DNA of 64,000 nt from Chrysemys picta bellii. Taxonomy: Eukaryota > Chordata > Testudines > Emydidae. Position numbers and translations under genes: made by a program. Of this stretch, positions 10,841 through 22,850 are shown piece after piece (position 1 is the stretch's first letter; each line of letters starts with the position of its first letter). The notes below the pieces were generated by a model. That model did not search any database. It worked only from the letters and a program-made list of their open reading frames with translations, and was not told the DNA's origin. The stretch spans positions 2,294,001-2,358,000 of the forward strand of contig NC_088798.1 in NCBI RefSeq assembly GCF_011386835.1, given 5' to 3'.

Positions 10841-11480
10841 AACTGAGGGGACTGGCCCAGGTTTCAAGGGTGAAATCTGAGTACTATGAACCGCAATATC
10901 CAATAGGGTGAGAAACTGCTTAGTCTAGTTGTTGCCCAGTCTAATATAGTTGAGAGTTTAGACTGCGTGCTTAGATTTTCTTTTCTTTTGGTAACTAACT
11001 CTGACTTTTTGCCTATCACTTACATTTTAAGTGACTATATCTTTTGTAGTCAAGAAATTTGTTTTACTGTTTATCTTTAGCAGTGAGTGTGCCTGAAGTG
11101 TGTGGCAAATGTGCTCAGGTTTTGCAAAGGCTGGTGTCTGTCCACTTTCCATTGATGAAGTGGTGAACCAATTAATAAATCTGCACTGCTTGTCTTGGAG
11201 CAGTGCAAGATGGTATATTCCTGGGGTATAATGCTGGGAGCCGGGGGGGATTGGGCTGGTGCCTTTCCCTATGATTCATGAGTGGCTGTGGGAGTGTTCA
11301 TGCAATCCAGCTGGGTGTGGGTCTCCATATGCGGTTGTGCTGAGTGATCACAGCACCTGGAGGGGTTTGCTGCTGGTCACTAGCAAGGCATTGTGAGAGA
11401 CAGCCCAGACTGGAGAGAGTTCAGGGTACACAGCAGTCCCACAGTCCCAGGCTGCACCCCGGGGATCCCGTCACAAGCAG
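10841..11480 (+). repeat. LTR-like interspersed repeat, unclassified
   Basis: An AATAAA signal at 11174-11179 is followed at once by a strong hairpin (GCACTGCT at 11183-11190 pairing with AGCAGTGC at 11199-11206). A poly-A signal with a stem-loop is typical of retroelement R regions. Neither the outer ends nor a target duplication could be fixed, and no gag or pol sequence is nearby. Confidence 0.3.
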
Positions 11481-13454
11481 ATTCTCACTGCTCTTGCAAC
11501 TGAAGACTTTATTCTGTATTTCCTGTCCTAAACTGTGCTGAGTAAAGCGATCCCTGTAATACAAGACGTGAGGATGTTAGGTAAATGCACGGTATTGATA
11601 ACGTGTTAAACTTAAGGTTAACTCCTTCTAACAGATTATATATCCAGTTCACTAATGTGCCTCCTGGAGGTGCAGCACAAGGAGTGAACAAGGGAGAAAG
11701 GGGGGCAAGGGAAGCTTTAAGTCACCTTTTGCCACTCCTAATTTACACAGGTGCTGCATCAAAAATATAGCAGTTGTAAAGGTCGCTCAGATTGACAGCT
11801 TGCTGTGACCTGCCTATGAGCTGTGTCACGTCCCAAAATTTCCACTGCAGTGTGAGCGATGGACAAACCCCACCTGCCCCTGACATGTGCTGGCCACTGG
11901 CCCTGTCTCCTGCATCAAGCACTGTGTGGGAGCAGCACGGGGCGGAGAAATTCTCCCCTGGCCTCTTGTGGGGCCATTTCAGCCCCTGCACATCTCTGGA
12001 CTGGCCTATGGAGCAGAGTGGATGGGATGGATAGAAGTGGACAGGGACATGTATTGACCCCGCCCCAAGAACTAGCTTTTGTGACATAAAGGCCACAACC
12101 ATTTCAGCAAATGCCAACTGCTGTGATTTGGGTGGGGTGCTACTTCAGTTAGAGGTGATTGAAACCTTGTTGTGTGCCCGTCCTGACACTGTTCTGTCTG
12201 GGTGTCCCTCGTTCAGGTAGCTGAGAGAGAGCTGTTGGTGAACATATAAAAGTGCAGGAGGTTCACAAGATATTTGTAGGATCTGGGTAATTTCAAGCTT
12301 GTAGCAAATCACAAGGCACTGGTAATATAGTGAAGACCCACACCAGGGCCTCCTCAGATGCCAGACAGCTCACGCGTCTGATTATTTAAGCCTTTTGTAG
12401 AACATGGACCAGGGAAGACCTTACTGGTGGGTGACACCTTGTGGATTACTAGTAATTTGTATGACCAGAGGCCCAGTCAGAGTTAAGGCCCCATTATTCT
12501 GGGTGTTGGACAAACAGAATTTGAGACAGTCCCTGCCCCAAAGAGTTTGCAATGCAAGAGACGAGGGACACCGAGTTGACAGGGACAGTGCACTGATCCC
12601 AGCGTGCACATACCTCCCAGTGCAGCTGTTCTAAGGCTGGCACTTTAAGGGTGCTGGGCTCAGCGTCCCCTGGATGATGGCAGTAAGCATTCAGGTGGCA
12701 GCCCTCTGATTGACTTACGAAGTATGAGGGGAAGTTAGTTCAGGGAGGCTGTCAAGGGAGCGCTCCCAGGCAGGGACGCCTGCTCCTGGGAAGTCTCAGT
12801 TGGACGCGCTGTACGAGACTGCTAGGAACAGCCAACGAAGAAGGCCCGTGGGGGAACTGCACCAAAGGCGGAAGGACAACTTGACCCAGGGCCTGGACTG
12901 AAGAGCTATTAGGTGCAATCTTCAAGGAGGACGGTAGAGTACCTGACACCAGGGGTTGTGACCTAGCTGCAGGGAACTTGCTTTTGAGAAACTGCTCGTT
13001 AGGTTAATAAACTGGCTCTAGGAAGGGGAAAGGATCTTGAAGGTACCTGTTGAGTGGCGTCTTGACTGAAGAAGAGGATGCTGCATTGGGGGAGCCCCTA
13101 CTCTGCTGACTATACTCGCTAACTACCCAATTTGGCGGTTTAATTTTATTTTTCTTTTGTTTACTAATAAGACCTCTGAATAAATCATTAACCAGTGACC
13201 TTCCTAGCCGTTACCATACGGCAGTGTACCCTGGGCACCGCCATAGCAGTGGATCTCGAGGAGTACAGGGTACTGGCTATGCAGCTATGTGGTATGCCCT
13301 TCCCCAGTGAAAGGGTAGTTTGGAAGAGTCCTGTTAGTTGCCCAGATTCTCCAGAGACTGGGGATAATATGGAAATACACATGGGTGCCATTCTGAATGG
13401 CCTGTAAGACTCACATCAGAAACTAGAACTGACCCTAATGCTGCTAATCAAAAA
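11481..13454. other. Mostly unassigned; contains a MIR-type tail
   Basis: At 12485-12560 a segment containing GACAGTCCCTGCCCCAAAGA looks like a minus-strand MIR/LINE tail. A second AATAAA-bearing segment (12960-13200) might be retroelement-derived. Nothing else was recognised. Confidence 0.4.
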
Positions 13455-13585
13455 AATCATAGAATATCAGGGTTGGAAGAGACCTCAGGGGAGGTCATCT
13501 AGTCCAACCCCCTGCTCAAAGCAGGACCAACCCCAACTAAAATCATCCCAGCCAGGGCTTTGTCAAGCCAAGCCTTAAAAACCTG
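13455..13585 (-). mobile_element. CR1 LINE 3' end
   Basis: On the plus strand it begins AATCATAGAATATCAGGGTT, the reverse complement of the CR1 3' terminus. It continues through GGTCATCTAGTCCAACCCCC and CAAAGCAGGACCAA. It is 5'-truncated, like most CR1 copies. The same 3' end is seen at 27968 on the plus strand. Confidence 0.9.
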
Positions 13586-15837
13586 TAAGGATGCCGGGCG
13601 TTGGTTACTTTCCTTGCTGTTGTCTCTGGGGAGCTGAATCTGGCTGATTCCCCAACTTACAGCATGCTTTAGTGACAACCATACAACACAATTCTCATAA
13701 CCTCCTATGCATTTATGATAAACATATTTAGATAGAACAGTGCGTTTCAGCAGTTCATAACCTTTTCCCTGATACCTCGCATGGCCTGCTTTATATGCAA
13801 TATCACACTTATATACAGATAAGGACTGTGGGGGCTACAAGACACTCCCCCGAGGTACAGTATATCACTCTGGTCAGAAGTCACCTGTCTCATGAAGAGT
13901 GCCAGGGAATCTCCAATGCCAGGAAGAGGCTGGGAGCTCGTTATCCAGAAGATGGAGCCCGCAGTAGCAGAGAGTTGCCTACTGCTGGCTGGGAAATTGA
14001 CTCAGTGCTGATGAGGAAGGCACGGTGCTGCCTACCAAGGACCAGCTCTGCTTCATGCTGTGTTCTTCCCTGGGTCTCTGTGCACTTTTCGGGGTTGACC
14101 AAGGTGTCCTGAGGTGAATCACTGTCACCTGCTTATGACGTGAGGGAGTCTCGTCTGTGCCCACTGGGGAAAGCTCTCCTGAAGCTACCAGCTGCAGGCA
14201 ACACACGCGCTCCACACGGGGCCCTCACAAGCTCTGCTGTTTCTCACTGCCGGCTAGCAATTTACACTCCAGTGCCCAGTGCCTTGTCTTCTGGACATCG
14301 ATCGGCTGCCTGCGTGGAAGCAGTGCACCTCTGTTTACTGTCTTCACCTCTGTTCAACACTCCCCTTCGCACAAGGCTCTTGGACACGTCTACCATAAAA
14401 CCAAACGGACGTTTATTTGACAAAGCTTGAGCTAAAGCTTCAAATAAAAGCAAGTAAAGGGATTTGGAGACAATGTTGCAGGGAAAAGAAAAACCTACAC
14501 TGCAATCTAGAGCCTGTACTTGAGAAGTTCCATTCTGGCCTAATGAAGTATTTCTCACCCACTGATCGGTCCTTACAATGCAGATCCAGTCCAGAGAGCT
14601 GGGATCCACTTTTCGCAAACACTCCCCTTGGCAGGGGGTTGCCTCTGTAATGGATAACATCTTGTGGCTTCTCCTCTTCTCTCAGGCAATCCCAGGCTGT
14701 GTCTCTGTTTTCATCACCAGGGCATTTCATTCACTTCGGCTCAGCCCTGAGGCTATTCGGAGCCTTTCCTTGGGCTTCTTTGCTCTGTAGATGCTCGCTC
14801 AGGCCTGCATCTGTAAACACAGGTTTGGGCTGGGTCAAAAGGTGTGGATTGTTCTTACTCTTCGTTAAGTTAACTCTGAGACCTGATCCACCTCACGTGA
14901 CATGCTTCATCTCCAGCAGCTTTGGAACAGAAGAGTCGACACGTCTCGTAAAATATTTCCCAGGCAAACTGCTTCCCATAATCATGACAATCGGCTAGTT
15001 CTTAGCTTTTGGCAGAGACCACACTTGACCCTCTGCTACAGTGAGGTATCGAGAAACTGGTCAGACATAAGTGTAATATGCTTGCTGGGTATGTCTGGGC
15101 ATACCTGTGTCACAGTCCCCATCCAGGGATTGACCTACCCAACGCTAATTAAGCTTTGAGATCTTACAGGCTCATAGCATAACACCATATGACCTCATTT
15201 TAAAAAGCAAGGTCTTTAAGTCTGTTTAGCTGCTTATGCTGAATGCAACTTTCACATGTCTTATAATACACACGTTGAATAATCTTGTATCACTATTTTC
15301 TATTTAACAAGTTAATAATGTGCCAACCCAAATCCTTCAGTTACTAACACCACCGGAGGGACTCATTAACCCACTTGAACACATACTAGGGGAATACTAA
15401 TATTCACAATATACATTTTTATATTCATGTTGTTGTTTCTTGTATCCATGACTCAGTTAATATATTGGTTTAAACATTTGCTGGCAGATGATTTTCTCTT
15501 TCTCTAAAGATTTATACTGTGCACATCACCAGAGTAGCACCCCGGTGATGCTAATGACGGCTTGTCATCATGCACAGCTACGTCTGGCTGTCAGCGGAGG
15601 GGTGTTTTGAAGGGAAAGCAATGCTTCATGTTGCTCAACAGTGACCCCTTCAGGAGTAGCACTAATCATTCCCACCCAGTTCTCTTTGGCCAGAAGTTTG
15701 GGGGCTGCCTGCAACGTGCGACTATGGGGGTAGTGGGTGAAAAAGCGCGGAGGTTTTGAATGGCATAGAGTTTCTCTGGCCCAGTGAGTACAATCACCCC
15801 AGAAAAAAGAGACAAGAAATCCCAAAAGCAATTGAAC
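13586..15837. other. Unassigned, possibly old retroelement sequence
   Basis: This stretch has moderate GC content and several short open frames, none recognisable. Its texture (13640-15170) resembles turtle LTR-associated sequence, but I cannot delimit ends or find pol motifs. Confidence 0.3.
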
Positions 15838-16000
15838 ATAACATAAGAACGGCCACACTGGGTCAGACCAAAGGTCCATCTAGCCCAGTATCCTGTCTGC
15901 TGACAGCGACCAATGCCAGGTGCCCCAGAGGGAATGAACAGAACAGACAATCATTGAGTGATCCATCCCCTGTCGCCCATTCCCAATTGAAAGATATTTG
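15838..16000 (-). mobile_element. CR1 LINE 3' fragment
   Basis: The hallmark strings are ACATAAGAACGGCCACACTG, GGTCAGACCAAAGGTCCATC and GCCAATGCCAGGTGCCCCAG. The same family recurs at 23384-23605, and a diverged relative at 20920-21370. Confidence 0.85.
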
Positions 16001-16399
16001 TCAGACAACCCAATAAACATCATTATCTTTTCCCCCTCCCCTTCATCAGGGTGGTCTGGTCTGAGAACTTTCTCACCCTTTGTTTTTCTAGGCTCTCCTT
16101 GCCCGGTAATAAAAACGTGCAGACTCAGCGGGGGTTTGTTTTAGCTTCCCATGTGCTGACTCAGTTCAGAAACAATCAGTTCGGTGGGTACTTGAGAGCC
16201 GGAATCAGGACCATGTTTCCAGTGGAAGTGAGGAGGCAGCTTGCGGTACTATGAGAAAGACCGTGTGTGGGGAGACTTGAGTGGGTTCAGCAATGACTGC
16301 TACCATTACTAGGTTTATATGGCACTGTAAGGTTTCTCTGGCAGGAAAAATTCCATTTCACCCAACACTTGGGGTAGATGTTGCCAGAAACTGAATAAT

Positions 16400-17910
16400 G
16401 TGAGTGAAATGAATTCTAAGTTGGAAGTGGAAGAGGCAGAGAAGATCAACACAAGAAGCTCAGCTTATCCCGATGAACTTCCTCCTAGGACTGAAGAAGC
16501 TGAGGATGCGGTGAAGACACTGAAGAGCAATAAACCTCCCAGAGTGGGCAACACACACGCCGAGCTAATTAAAAGTGGTGGCAAGGCACTCATCTCGGCA
16601 TACCGCAAACTTTGTCAATGTGATTTGGCAGTCTGGAAGATGGCTCAAGACTTGGACATAATCCCTGATGATTCCTATTCATAGCATATAAAAATAAGAT
16701 ATGCTCTAGGAATTATTTTGGGGGATTCTATGGCCTGTGTTATATGGGAGGTCAGAGTAGATGATTACAATGGTCCCTTCTGGCCTTGGAATCTAAGAAA
16801 GGGTCTGTTTCTGGAAAATACCACTCAATCTCATTGACACATCCTAGCAAAATACTGTCACCCATCACCCTCAAGCGAATTGTGCCCAAGATAGAGAACT
16901 TTCTGACTGAAGAACAAACTGGGTTTAGACCCAGAAGAGGGACAGTGGAGGAATCATTCAGTCTGCAGGTGCTATGCAGGAAAGTGCTGGGGAACAATAG
17001 GAGGTGCTCCATGTCGTCGTGGATTTTGTGAAAGCATTTGACAGCATATGGCACAAACCTCGTTAGGCAATCCTGCAGCTGGCTGTAGATGGTGAAAATG
17101 TAATAAGTCTGAACAGCTCTATGGGAGTGCGATAGCCTTGGGGGTTGGGCAGTGAGCACAGTTGGTTTGACTTGAGGGTAGGTGTTAGACAAGGCTGCTT
17201 GCTCTCACTGACCCTCTTCAACTGTTATCTTGAAGACATCCTAAGAAGAGATGCCGATGGAAGCCTACACGAAGGTGTGTACCTGTCAATGGATGAACAA
17301 TTATTTATCTGTGCTTCGCCAATGATATTGACCTGACTGGATCATTGCAAGAAGAGGTGCAAAAATTTCTAGAGAGAGTAGTGGTGGAAGCAAAGAAGTT
17401 AGGTCTAAAGGCATCACACGAAAAAGCAGACCATGATCACGTTTAAGACCATTGCAAGGCAAAGGTATTCCTACACAGATCTGAAAAGGCACTGGAGTGT
17501 GTTGAGCACTTCAAATATCAGGGTAGTATGGCTGCAAGGTATGCTAAATAGTATTGAGAGATCAGACATAGAAATGGACGCGTGACCGCTGCTCTAGTGA
17601 CACCCAGCCACATTTAGAGAAGCAACGGTATTACCAGCAAGTGTAAAATGAAATTGCTGCAGTCTCTTGTCTTCAGCATCTTGCTATATGCCTCAGAGAC
17701 ACAGATGTTGAAGAAACAGGACGTTAGGAAGCTTTTTGCTTTCGAATTGAAATGCTCCAGGCAATTGCTGCCCGTTAGTTATATTTCACACACATTTACA
17801 GCATAACTGGAGCGACACCTGTTATTGAGACAATCAGACAAAGACAACTTGAATGTGTGGGACGCATGGGTCGGATGAGTGGAGGAAGATTGCCGAAGCA
17901 AGCTCGGCAG
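16400..17910 (+). pseudogene. Decayed RTE-type LINE reverse transcriptase
   Basis: Broken forward frames spell the order of an RTE-clade reverse transcriptase. First comes PPRTEEAEDAVKTLKSNKPP and AELIKSGGKAL (16475-16600). Then come YHSISLTHPSKIL, FLTEEQTGFRPRRGT (about 16815-16945) and VGVRQGCLLSLTLFN (about 17180-17225). The catalytic box follows near 17318, read here as CFANDIDL where the family has FADD. The C-terminal part ends RLPKQARQG near 17910. Several frameshifts and stops break it, and a CR1 3' end is inserted at 16681-16797. It encodes no working enzyme. In intact relatives this protein reverse-transcribes the element's own RNA at the target site. Confidence 0.85.
16681..16797 (+). 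mobile_element. CR1 3' end nested in RTE LINE
   Basis: GGAGGTCAGAGTAGATGATT followed by GGTCCCTTCTGGCCTTGGAA is a CR1 3' terminus. The RTE protein reads DLDIIPDDSYS just before it and KGSVSGKYHSISL just after, so CR1 landed inside an already present RTE copy. Confidence 0.8.
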
Positions 17911-18119
17911 GGACTGGTGCCAGGGGTAGAGGGCACCCACGGTGAATGTGGTTCAGCAACGTGGCTGCCTGTCTGGGATGCAGGATGGTGCACTTCTCAG
18001 GGCTGTGTGAAGACCACAAAATGTGCAGGAAGATTTCTGGCCAACGACTCATGTGCTGAGCTTACTGTTCATTGTGACGCGACTCTGTGGTGCTTTGCAC
18101 TAGGAGAGAATGTATGTAG
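17911..18119. other. Tail of RTE copy or unassigned
   Basis: No clear boundary of the RTE 3' UTR is visible and nothing else was recognised. Confidence 0.3.
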
Positions 18120-18296
18120 CTAAGTGACTTGGAGTGTTTAAATCAAAACTAGGAGTCTTGGTAAAATATCTGCTCTAGTTCATCTGCAATTTTTGGGCTC
18201 AATTCCGGAATCATTGGGTGAAATTCCTGTGCCATACAGGGGGTCAGACTAGGTGATCATAACAATCTCCCCTGGCCTTAAAATCTACTGAATGTA
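18120..18296 (+). mobile_element. CR1 LINE 3' end
   Basis: The segment GGGGGTCAGACTAGGTGATC followed by CCCCTGGCCTTAAAATCTAC is a diverged CR1 terminus on the plus strand. It is short and 5'-truncated. Confidence 0.75.
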
Positions 18297-18519
18297 CGTT
18301 GAGCGCTACAAAATCTGTCAAACCAACAGGTCCTTGCTTCAAAAAGTCCAGTGTCTACCAGTACTAGAGGGTACAATGAAATGCAAAACAATACAGAACA
18401 AATGGTATGGTTGGTTGTTTTATGGACTATCGCACTTAGGAGGCGCACACACACGATACTGGTAAACCCCAGTATAAGAACATTATGAAAATATACAGAT
18501 GGCTGATGGAAGAGACACA

Positions 18520-18845
18520 TTGGATTGTCCAGGCCATCACCCAGGGACCAGAACCTAATATTTTCTAGTGTCCTATCTCGTTTATTTCGGAGAGTCCCAA
18601 GTAACAGGGCTTCCCCCACTCTCATTGGGAGGCCATTCCACAGACACATACATCTCTCTGTGAGGAAAAGTTTTGTGATGTCAACAAGATTTTTCTCTTC
18701 CTTAATTTTACCCCATTACTCCTAATTACGCTCCTTGGATCCCACAACATAATTCCTGTCCCTTCTCAGGGTTTGCACCTTTCATATCTGTAGACAGTTT
18801 CCTTGTTACCTCCTCCTCCTCTCTCAGCAAAACTGGGTGTTTTTA
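18520..18845 (-). mobile_element. CR1 LINE fragment, second subfamily
   Basis: On the minus strand this carries the CR1 ORF2 C-terminal pattern of a (F/L)F..R..W.. segment. The plus-strand strings CCATTCCACAGACACATACA and CTGTGAGGAAAAGTTTTGTG are its reverse complement. It is broken by stops. Confidence 0.6.
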
Positions 18846-19269
18846 GCACTTAGCTCCTTTTTATTTGTTGATTTGGGGGCTGCATACGCAGAAGCATCAC
18901 ATCGTGGAGCAGGGCCGAGTGTCCCGCCTTGCATGGCAATGGAGAGACCACAGCTGGTAGATTGCAGTCAAGGATGGGCACCACATTAGCTGCAAGGTAC
19001 TGACCAGTGGCAAGGAGTTCAGAGAAGAGCAACCCAAGCGATCGGGGGCTGGCGAGTTGGAAGGATTAGGAAAGATTAAAGGAGCTACCTCTGTCTTCTT
19101 TGAGTAAGGGATGACTCTGCACGGACACAAAAGCTTCCCACTTATGAATGGAAGGTGTAAGCACAGAAGAGGGAGAGGAAAGATTAAGGTGACACACTGG
19201 GGCATAGCTAAGAGGAATAGGAGAAATCTGAGCAAAGGAAAATGTAGGATGAATATCCGGGGAAACTTC
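18846..19269. other. Unassigned; possible LINE remnants
   Basis: A minus-strand frame covers 18897-19406. Its first part, which overlaps 19270-19406, resembles CR1 ORF2 read antisense; the remainder is unrecognised. Confidence 0.3.
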
Positions 19270-19440
19270 TGAACAGGGAGATGTCTTAGGTTGTGGGATT
19301 GTCTCCCCAGAGAAGTGGTCAGAGCCCTATTGCTTGATACTTTTAAGACTAGACTGAATAAAGCACAATAAAATGTCCTATCAGGGCCAATCCTATATTG
19401 GGCCAAGCGAGCTAGATTAGAGGTAGAGGTTCTGCTATGT
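19270..19440 (+). mobile_element. CR1 LINE 3' end
   Basis: AGAGAAGTGGTCAGAGCCCT, then TTTAAGACTAGACTGAATAA, then CAATCCTATATTGGGCCAAG is the C-terminal and 3' UTR part of a CR1 copy. Confidence 0.65.
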
Positions 19441-19470
19441 CTTCTCCCACTCTAACTCCTGTAAATCAGG

Positions 19471-19822
19471 CCCTAGAACAGGGGTCGGCAACGTTCGGCA
19501 CGCGGCTCGCCAGGGTAAGCACCCTGGCGGGCTGGGCCAGTTTTATTTACCTGCTGACGCAGCAGGTTCGGCCGATCGCGGCCCCCACTGGCCGCGGTTC
19601 ACCGTCCCAGGCCAATGGGGGCGGCGAGAAGTGGCGCGGGCGAGCGATGTGCTGGCCACGGCTTCTCGCTGCCCCCATTGGCCCAGGACGGCGAACCGCG
19701 GCCAGTGGGGGCCGCGATCGGCCAAACCTGCCGCGTCAACAGGTAAATAAAACTGGCCCAGCCCGCCAGGGTGCTTACCCTGGCGAGCCGCGTGCCGAAC
19801 GTTGCCGACCCCTGCCCTAGAA
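19471..19822. mobile_element. CpG-rich hAT-type MITE with exact 8-bp target duplication
   Basis: The element is 19479-19814 (336 bp), flanked by CCCTAGAA at 19471-19478 and 19815-19822. Its ends, CAGGGGTCGGCAACGTTCGG and the exact inverse at the right, continue as long inverted arms (GGCTCGCCAGGGTAAGCACC and onward) far into the element, so almost the whole copy can fold back. CpG is dense and well preserved. No transposase is encoded. Confidence 0.93.
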
Positions 19823-20919
19823 GGAGACAATCAGTGATGTCTACTTATTAAAAAAAAATAAAGCCCTTTTTAATCTGCAGAATATATAATAAAAATCCTT
19901 TATTCATATTGTACATTCCAGGCTACTTTTTTATCTTGACATTCTAATACCGTCCATAAAAAAAAAAATCAAGATTAACCCTTACGGTTTATATTTTCAC
20001 CATGAATCCTGGTAAAAAAATATTGTACCGTTGGGTGTAGTTTATTCTTTATATTTTAATGACTGTAACAAAAATACTGCGTAAGTAAAAAAAGTTGAAT
20101 GCATTTTACAGCTATGTTGTCATAGGAAAGCTGTGTTTCAAAGTGAGAGTATCATCGGCTCTGAAATGGGACTTTTTAAAGTGTAAAAAAACCCCACCGC
20201 CCCAAAATCTCTTTGCCAGTATTTTAACTAATAGGCTTTAGGCATATAAAAGACTGGCTCTGACGCCTCGTCGGGCCACCCAATACTGAGCAACTCCACA
20301 CGTGTCTTGAACTTCTAAGTGTAAATGGAAAAAACATCTACAATAAAGTGTTTCTCCTGGAGGAACAAACCTCTCATACAGCAAGTCTCCCCAAGCACAA
20401 CCACACCTGTTGGAAGGTGGAGGGTCAGTTTTGTGTGTAGGATTTTAACTTAAAATACCTTTGGTATGAAATCATATGGAATGGAGCTGGCTAAAAAATG
20501 GGACTTCTGTCCTACAGGAAATGCCGAGATTTTTAAATGTGCTTTCATCCTGGATCAGAATAAAAAGTCAAAATCTAAGACTGTTTTGCAAAATGAAATA
20601 TTTTCATTTTCATAAAGTTGAAATGTTTTGTTTAAACATTGTATTCTAAAGTCAAAATGAAGTCACGGGGAAACATATTGATGTTATCAAAACTACATGT
20701 TCTGATCATTTTCTGTTGAAAATTTTGACAAGCAATATGTTCAAGACATGTTTTATTTTGTTGAATCTGCATTTTCTGATGGGAAAACTGTTCCACTGGA
20801 CAATTTTCAGCCAGCTGTAATATGGAATCTTTGGGACTCATTCTTTGTTCGGACTCAGACACTGTGCTCAGTGCTCCACCGAACACACAGGGTCTGAATC
20901 GCTTTCCACGTACACCATA
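19823..20919. other. AT-rich unassigned stretch
   Basis: No gene or named repeat was recognised. Confidence 0.5.
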
Positions 20920-21370
20920 AGAACAAAGGAATCGCAGGGCAAACAAAGGCCAATGTCCGATGTTGCAATGAACTGCCAGGCTGGGGTCAGGTCCATATCC
21001 CAGGGAGTCCAGTATCCTGTCTCTGACAGTGACCAACTCCACCTGGTTCAGCATAAGGTGCAAGAAATCCACAATAGTAGATGTGGGATAATCTACTCCC
21101 CAAGGTCTCAGCTGCATCTCTAATAGTTAGAAGCTGACTATGTTGGCTTATATCCCTTCCAGTGTTTTGGTTAGCATTAGCTACTATACATCTGGCTATA
21201 CTTTTTATCCATATAAAGATCCAATCTCCTTTAGGATCTTTCCTAAGTGATTGGTCTCAATGACATCCTGTGGCAGTGAGTTCCTCAGTCTAATTACGCA
21301 CTGTGTGAAGAAATATTTCCTTCAGTTTTGAATTTGCCACCTCTCCATGTAATTGAATGTCCCCTTGGGA
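20920..21370 (-). mobile_element. CR1 LINE C-terminal and 3' fragment
   Basis: Read on the minus strand from about 21335, the frame gives KYFFTQCVIRLRNSLPQDVI, the conserved CR1 ORF2 C-terminus. It is followed by the 3' UTR with its CCTGGCAGTTCATTGCAACA region. The copy is truncated and non-functional. Confidence 0.85.
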
Positions 21371-22562
21371 TGAGAGAGGGAGAACAGGAGACACGGATGC
21401 CAGTGGAGTGACTCCTGATTCATGCTGGTGCAAAGGAGATGAGAATCAGTTCCTCCCTGCCTCTGTCTCCTCCTTATAGGCTCATAGAATATCAGTGAGG
21501 CGGGTTCTTCCCACCGCCCCAGGGGGGCTACCCCGAAGGCTGGAAAAGCCTGTCCTGAATCCAGCGGAGTGTCCCTCTAGAACCAAGAAGAGAATAAGTG
21601 GGCAAGGGCGAGAGAGCCATCCTCTCCAGCCTGGGTGGCTCTCTGTGCAAAGCTGGCCCTTCTCCCTGTGAAGGACCCTGGCTTATGTTCTTGAAGAAGT
21701 CCTGTTTGAAATGCCAGATCTCCCCTAAACACTATCACTCTGGCGATGCTGGCTGCCATCCAGGAACATAGCTGAGTCCACAAACATTCATCACACTTGT
21801 GACCCAGGTCTGAACTGAGAGACAGGTCCCCCCAGCTGAAGAGGCCAGTGTAGTAATGTGCTACCTTATCTTGAGTGTCACTGACTTTGGTCTATTTAAT
21901 TTTCCCTTTGATTTTAATACAGATTTATTGAAAGTTTCAGTTATCAAAACAAACTGCAGTGGCAAATTGGTGTTCTTCTGCAGCCGTACAAGCACCTATA
22001 AAGCTGCCAGTGTCTAAAATAAATGGTGCTATATGGGAGGTCAGTTATTGCAATAGAAATTCCCTTGGGATTTGCACTGTGCAGTTTAATATTTTTCTTA
22101 TTACCCTCTTTCTTTACTGATATTTATGCCTTTCCCTTTAAATTTAAAACAACATACAGCCATCTGCCAAAACAAGACGCTGTTATAAAGTCACCTCTGA
22201 TAAACCTGTGAATAAGCGCTCTCCCCTGAAAGCCCTGGCAAATCTTGACAGGTCTCCCTTTAAAAACAACAACAGTGGAACAGGGACAGGGAGACTGATA
22301 AAGGGACTTTTCTTCCTACAAAGTTTGCACGAGAGAGGCCAGCTCCTTGGTTGCTGCTTTCCGGATGACTTGTCATTTTAGGGGATCCCCACAAAGACCT
22401 CCCCTTCTTAATTCCGCCCTATTGGGATGTTGTGTGTCCCCAACTGGCTGTCCTGTAGGTCCTATAAGACATGCACAGGCCCCTTCCAAAAATCTCCCCC
22501 ACGTGTAGTCCCAGCAAGAGTCAGACATTAAACATATGGGTAAAAGATACATAATTGGGGTA
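21371..22562. other. Unassigned non-coding stretch
   Basis: A possible CR1 terminus scrap is at 21479-21500 (CTCATAGAATATCAGTGAG). No other feature was seen. Confidence 0.45.
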
Positions 22563-22627
22563 TTTGTTCATAGATACCAAGACTAATAAGGACCCTTGTG
22601 ATCATCTAGTCTGACCTCCTGTATATA
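22563..22627 (-). mobile_element. Short CR1 3' end
   Basis: TTCATAGATACCAAGACTAA followed by TGATCATCTAGTCTGACCTC is a CR1 terminus of about 65 bp. It abuts a MIR-type SINE. Confidence 0.75.
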
Positions 22628-22850
22628 ACACCGGCCTCAATCAAGATCATGGCTTGTGCTAGGAGCTGTACAAAAACATAATAACAGACTGTGTCCCCCC
22701 GCTCCACAGGCTTACAATCCAGACAAGACGGGAGAAAGGGAGAACCGAGCACAGAAAGATTAAGTGATTTACCCAAGTTCACACGGGAAGTCTGGGACAA
22801 AGCTGGAAACTGAAGCCAGGTCTCTCCTGTTGCAGTCTAGTGCTGTATTA
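22628..22850 (-). repeat. MIR-type SINE
   Basis: On the minus strand this reads from a tRNA-like head region, through a core whose reverse complement is GATTAAGTGATTTACCCAAG on the plus strand, to a tail whose plus-strand form is CTTACAATCCAGAC and TGTGCTAGGAGCTGTACAAA. It is old and diverged. Confidence 0.65.

Noticed and set aside
13640..15170. An endogenous retrovirus
   Set aside because: The texture suggests old retroelement DNA, but no gag, protease, polymerase or envelope motif, paired LTRs or primer-binding site was found.
16786..17336. A host gene with a reverse-transcriptase domain
   Set aside because: The frame is broken by stops and shifts, the catalytic box is mutated and a CR1 is inserted. 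It is a dead LINE.
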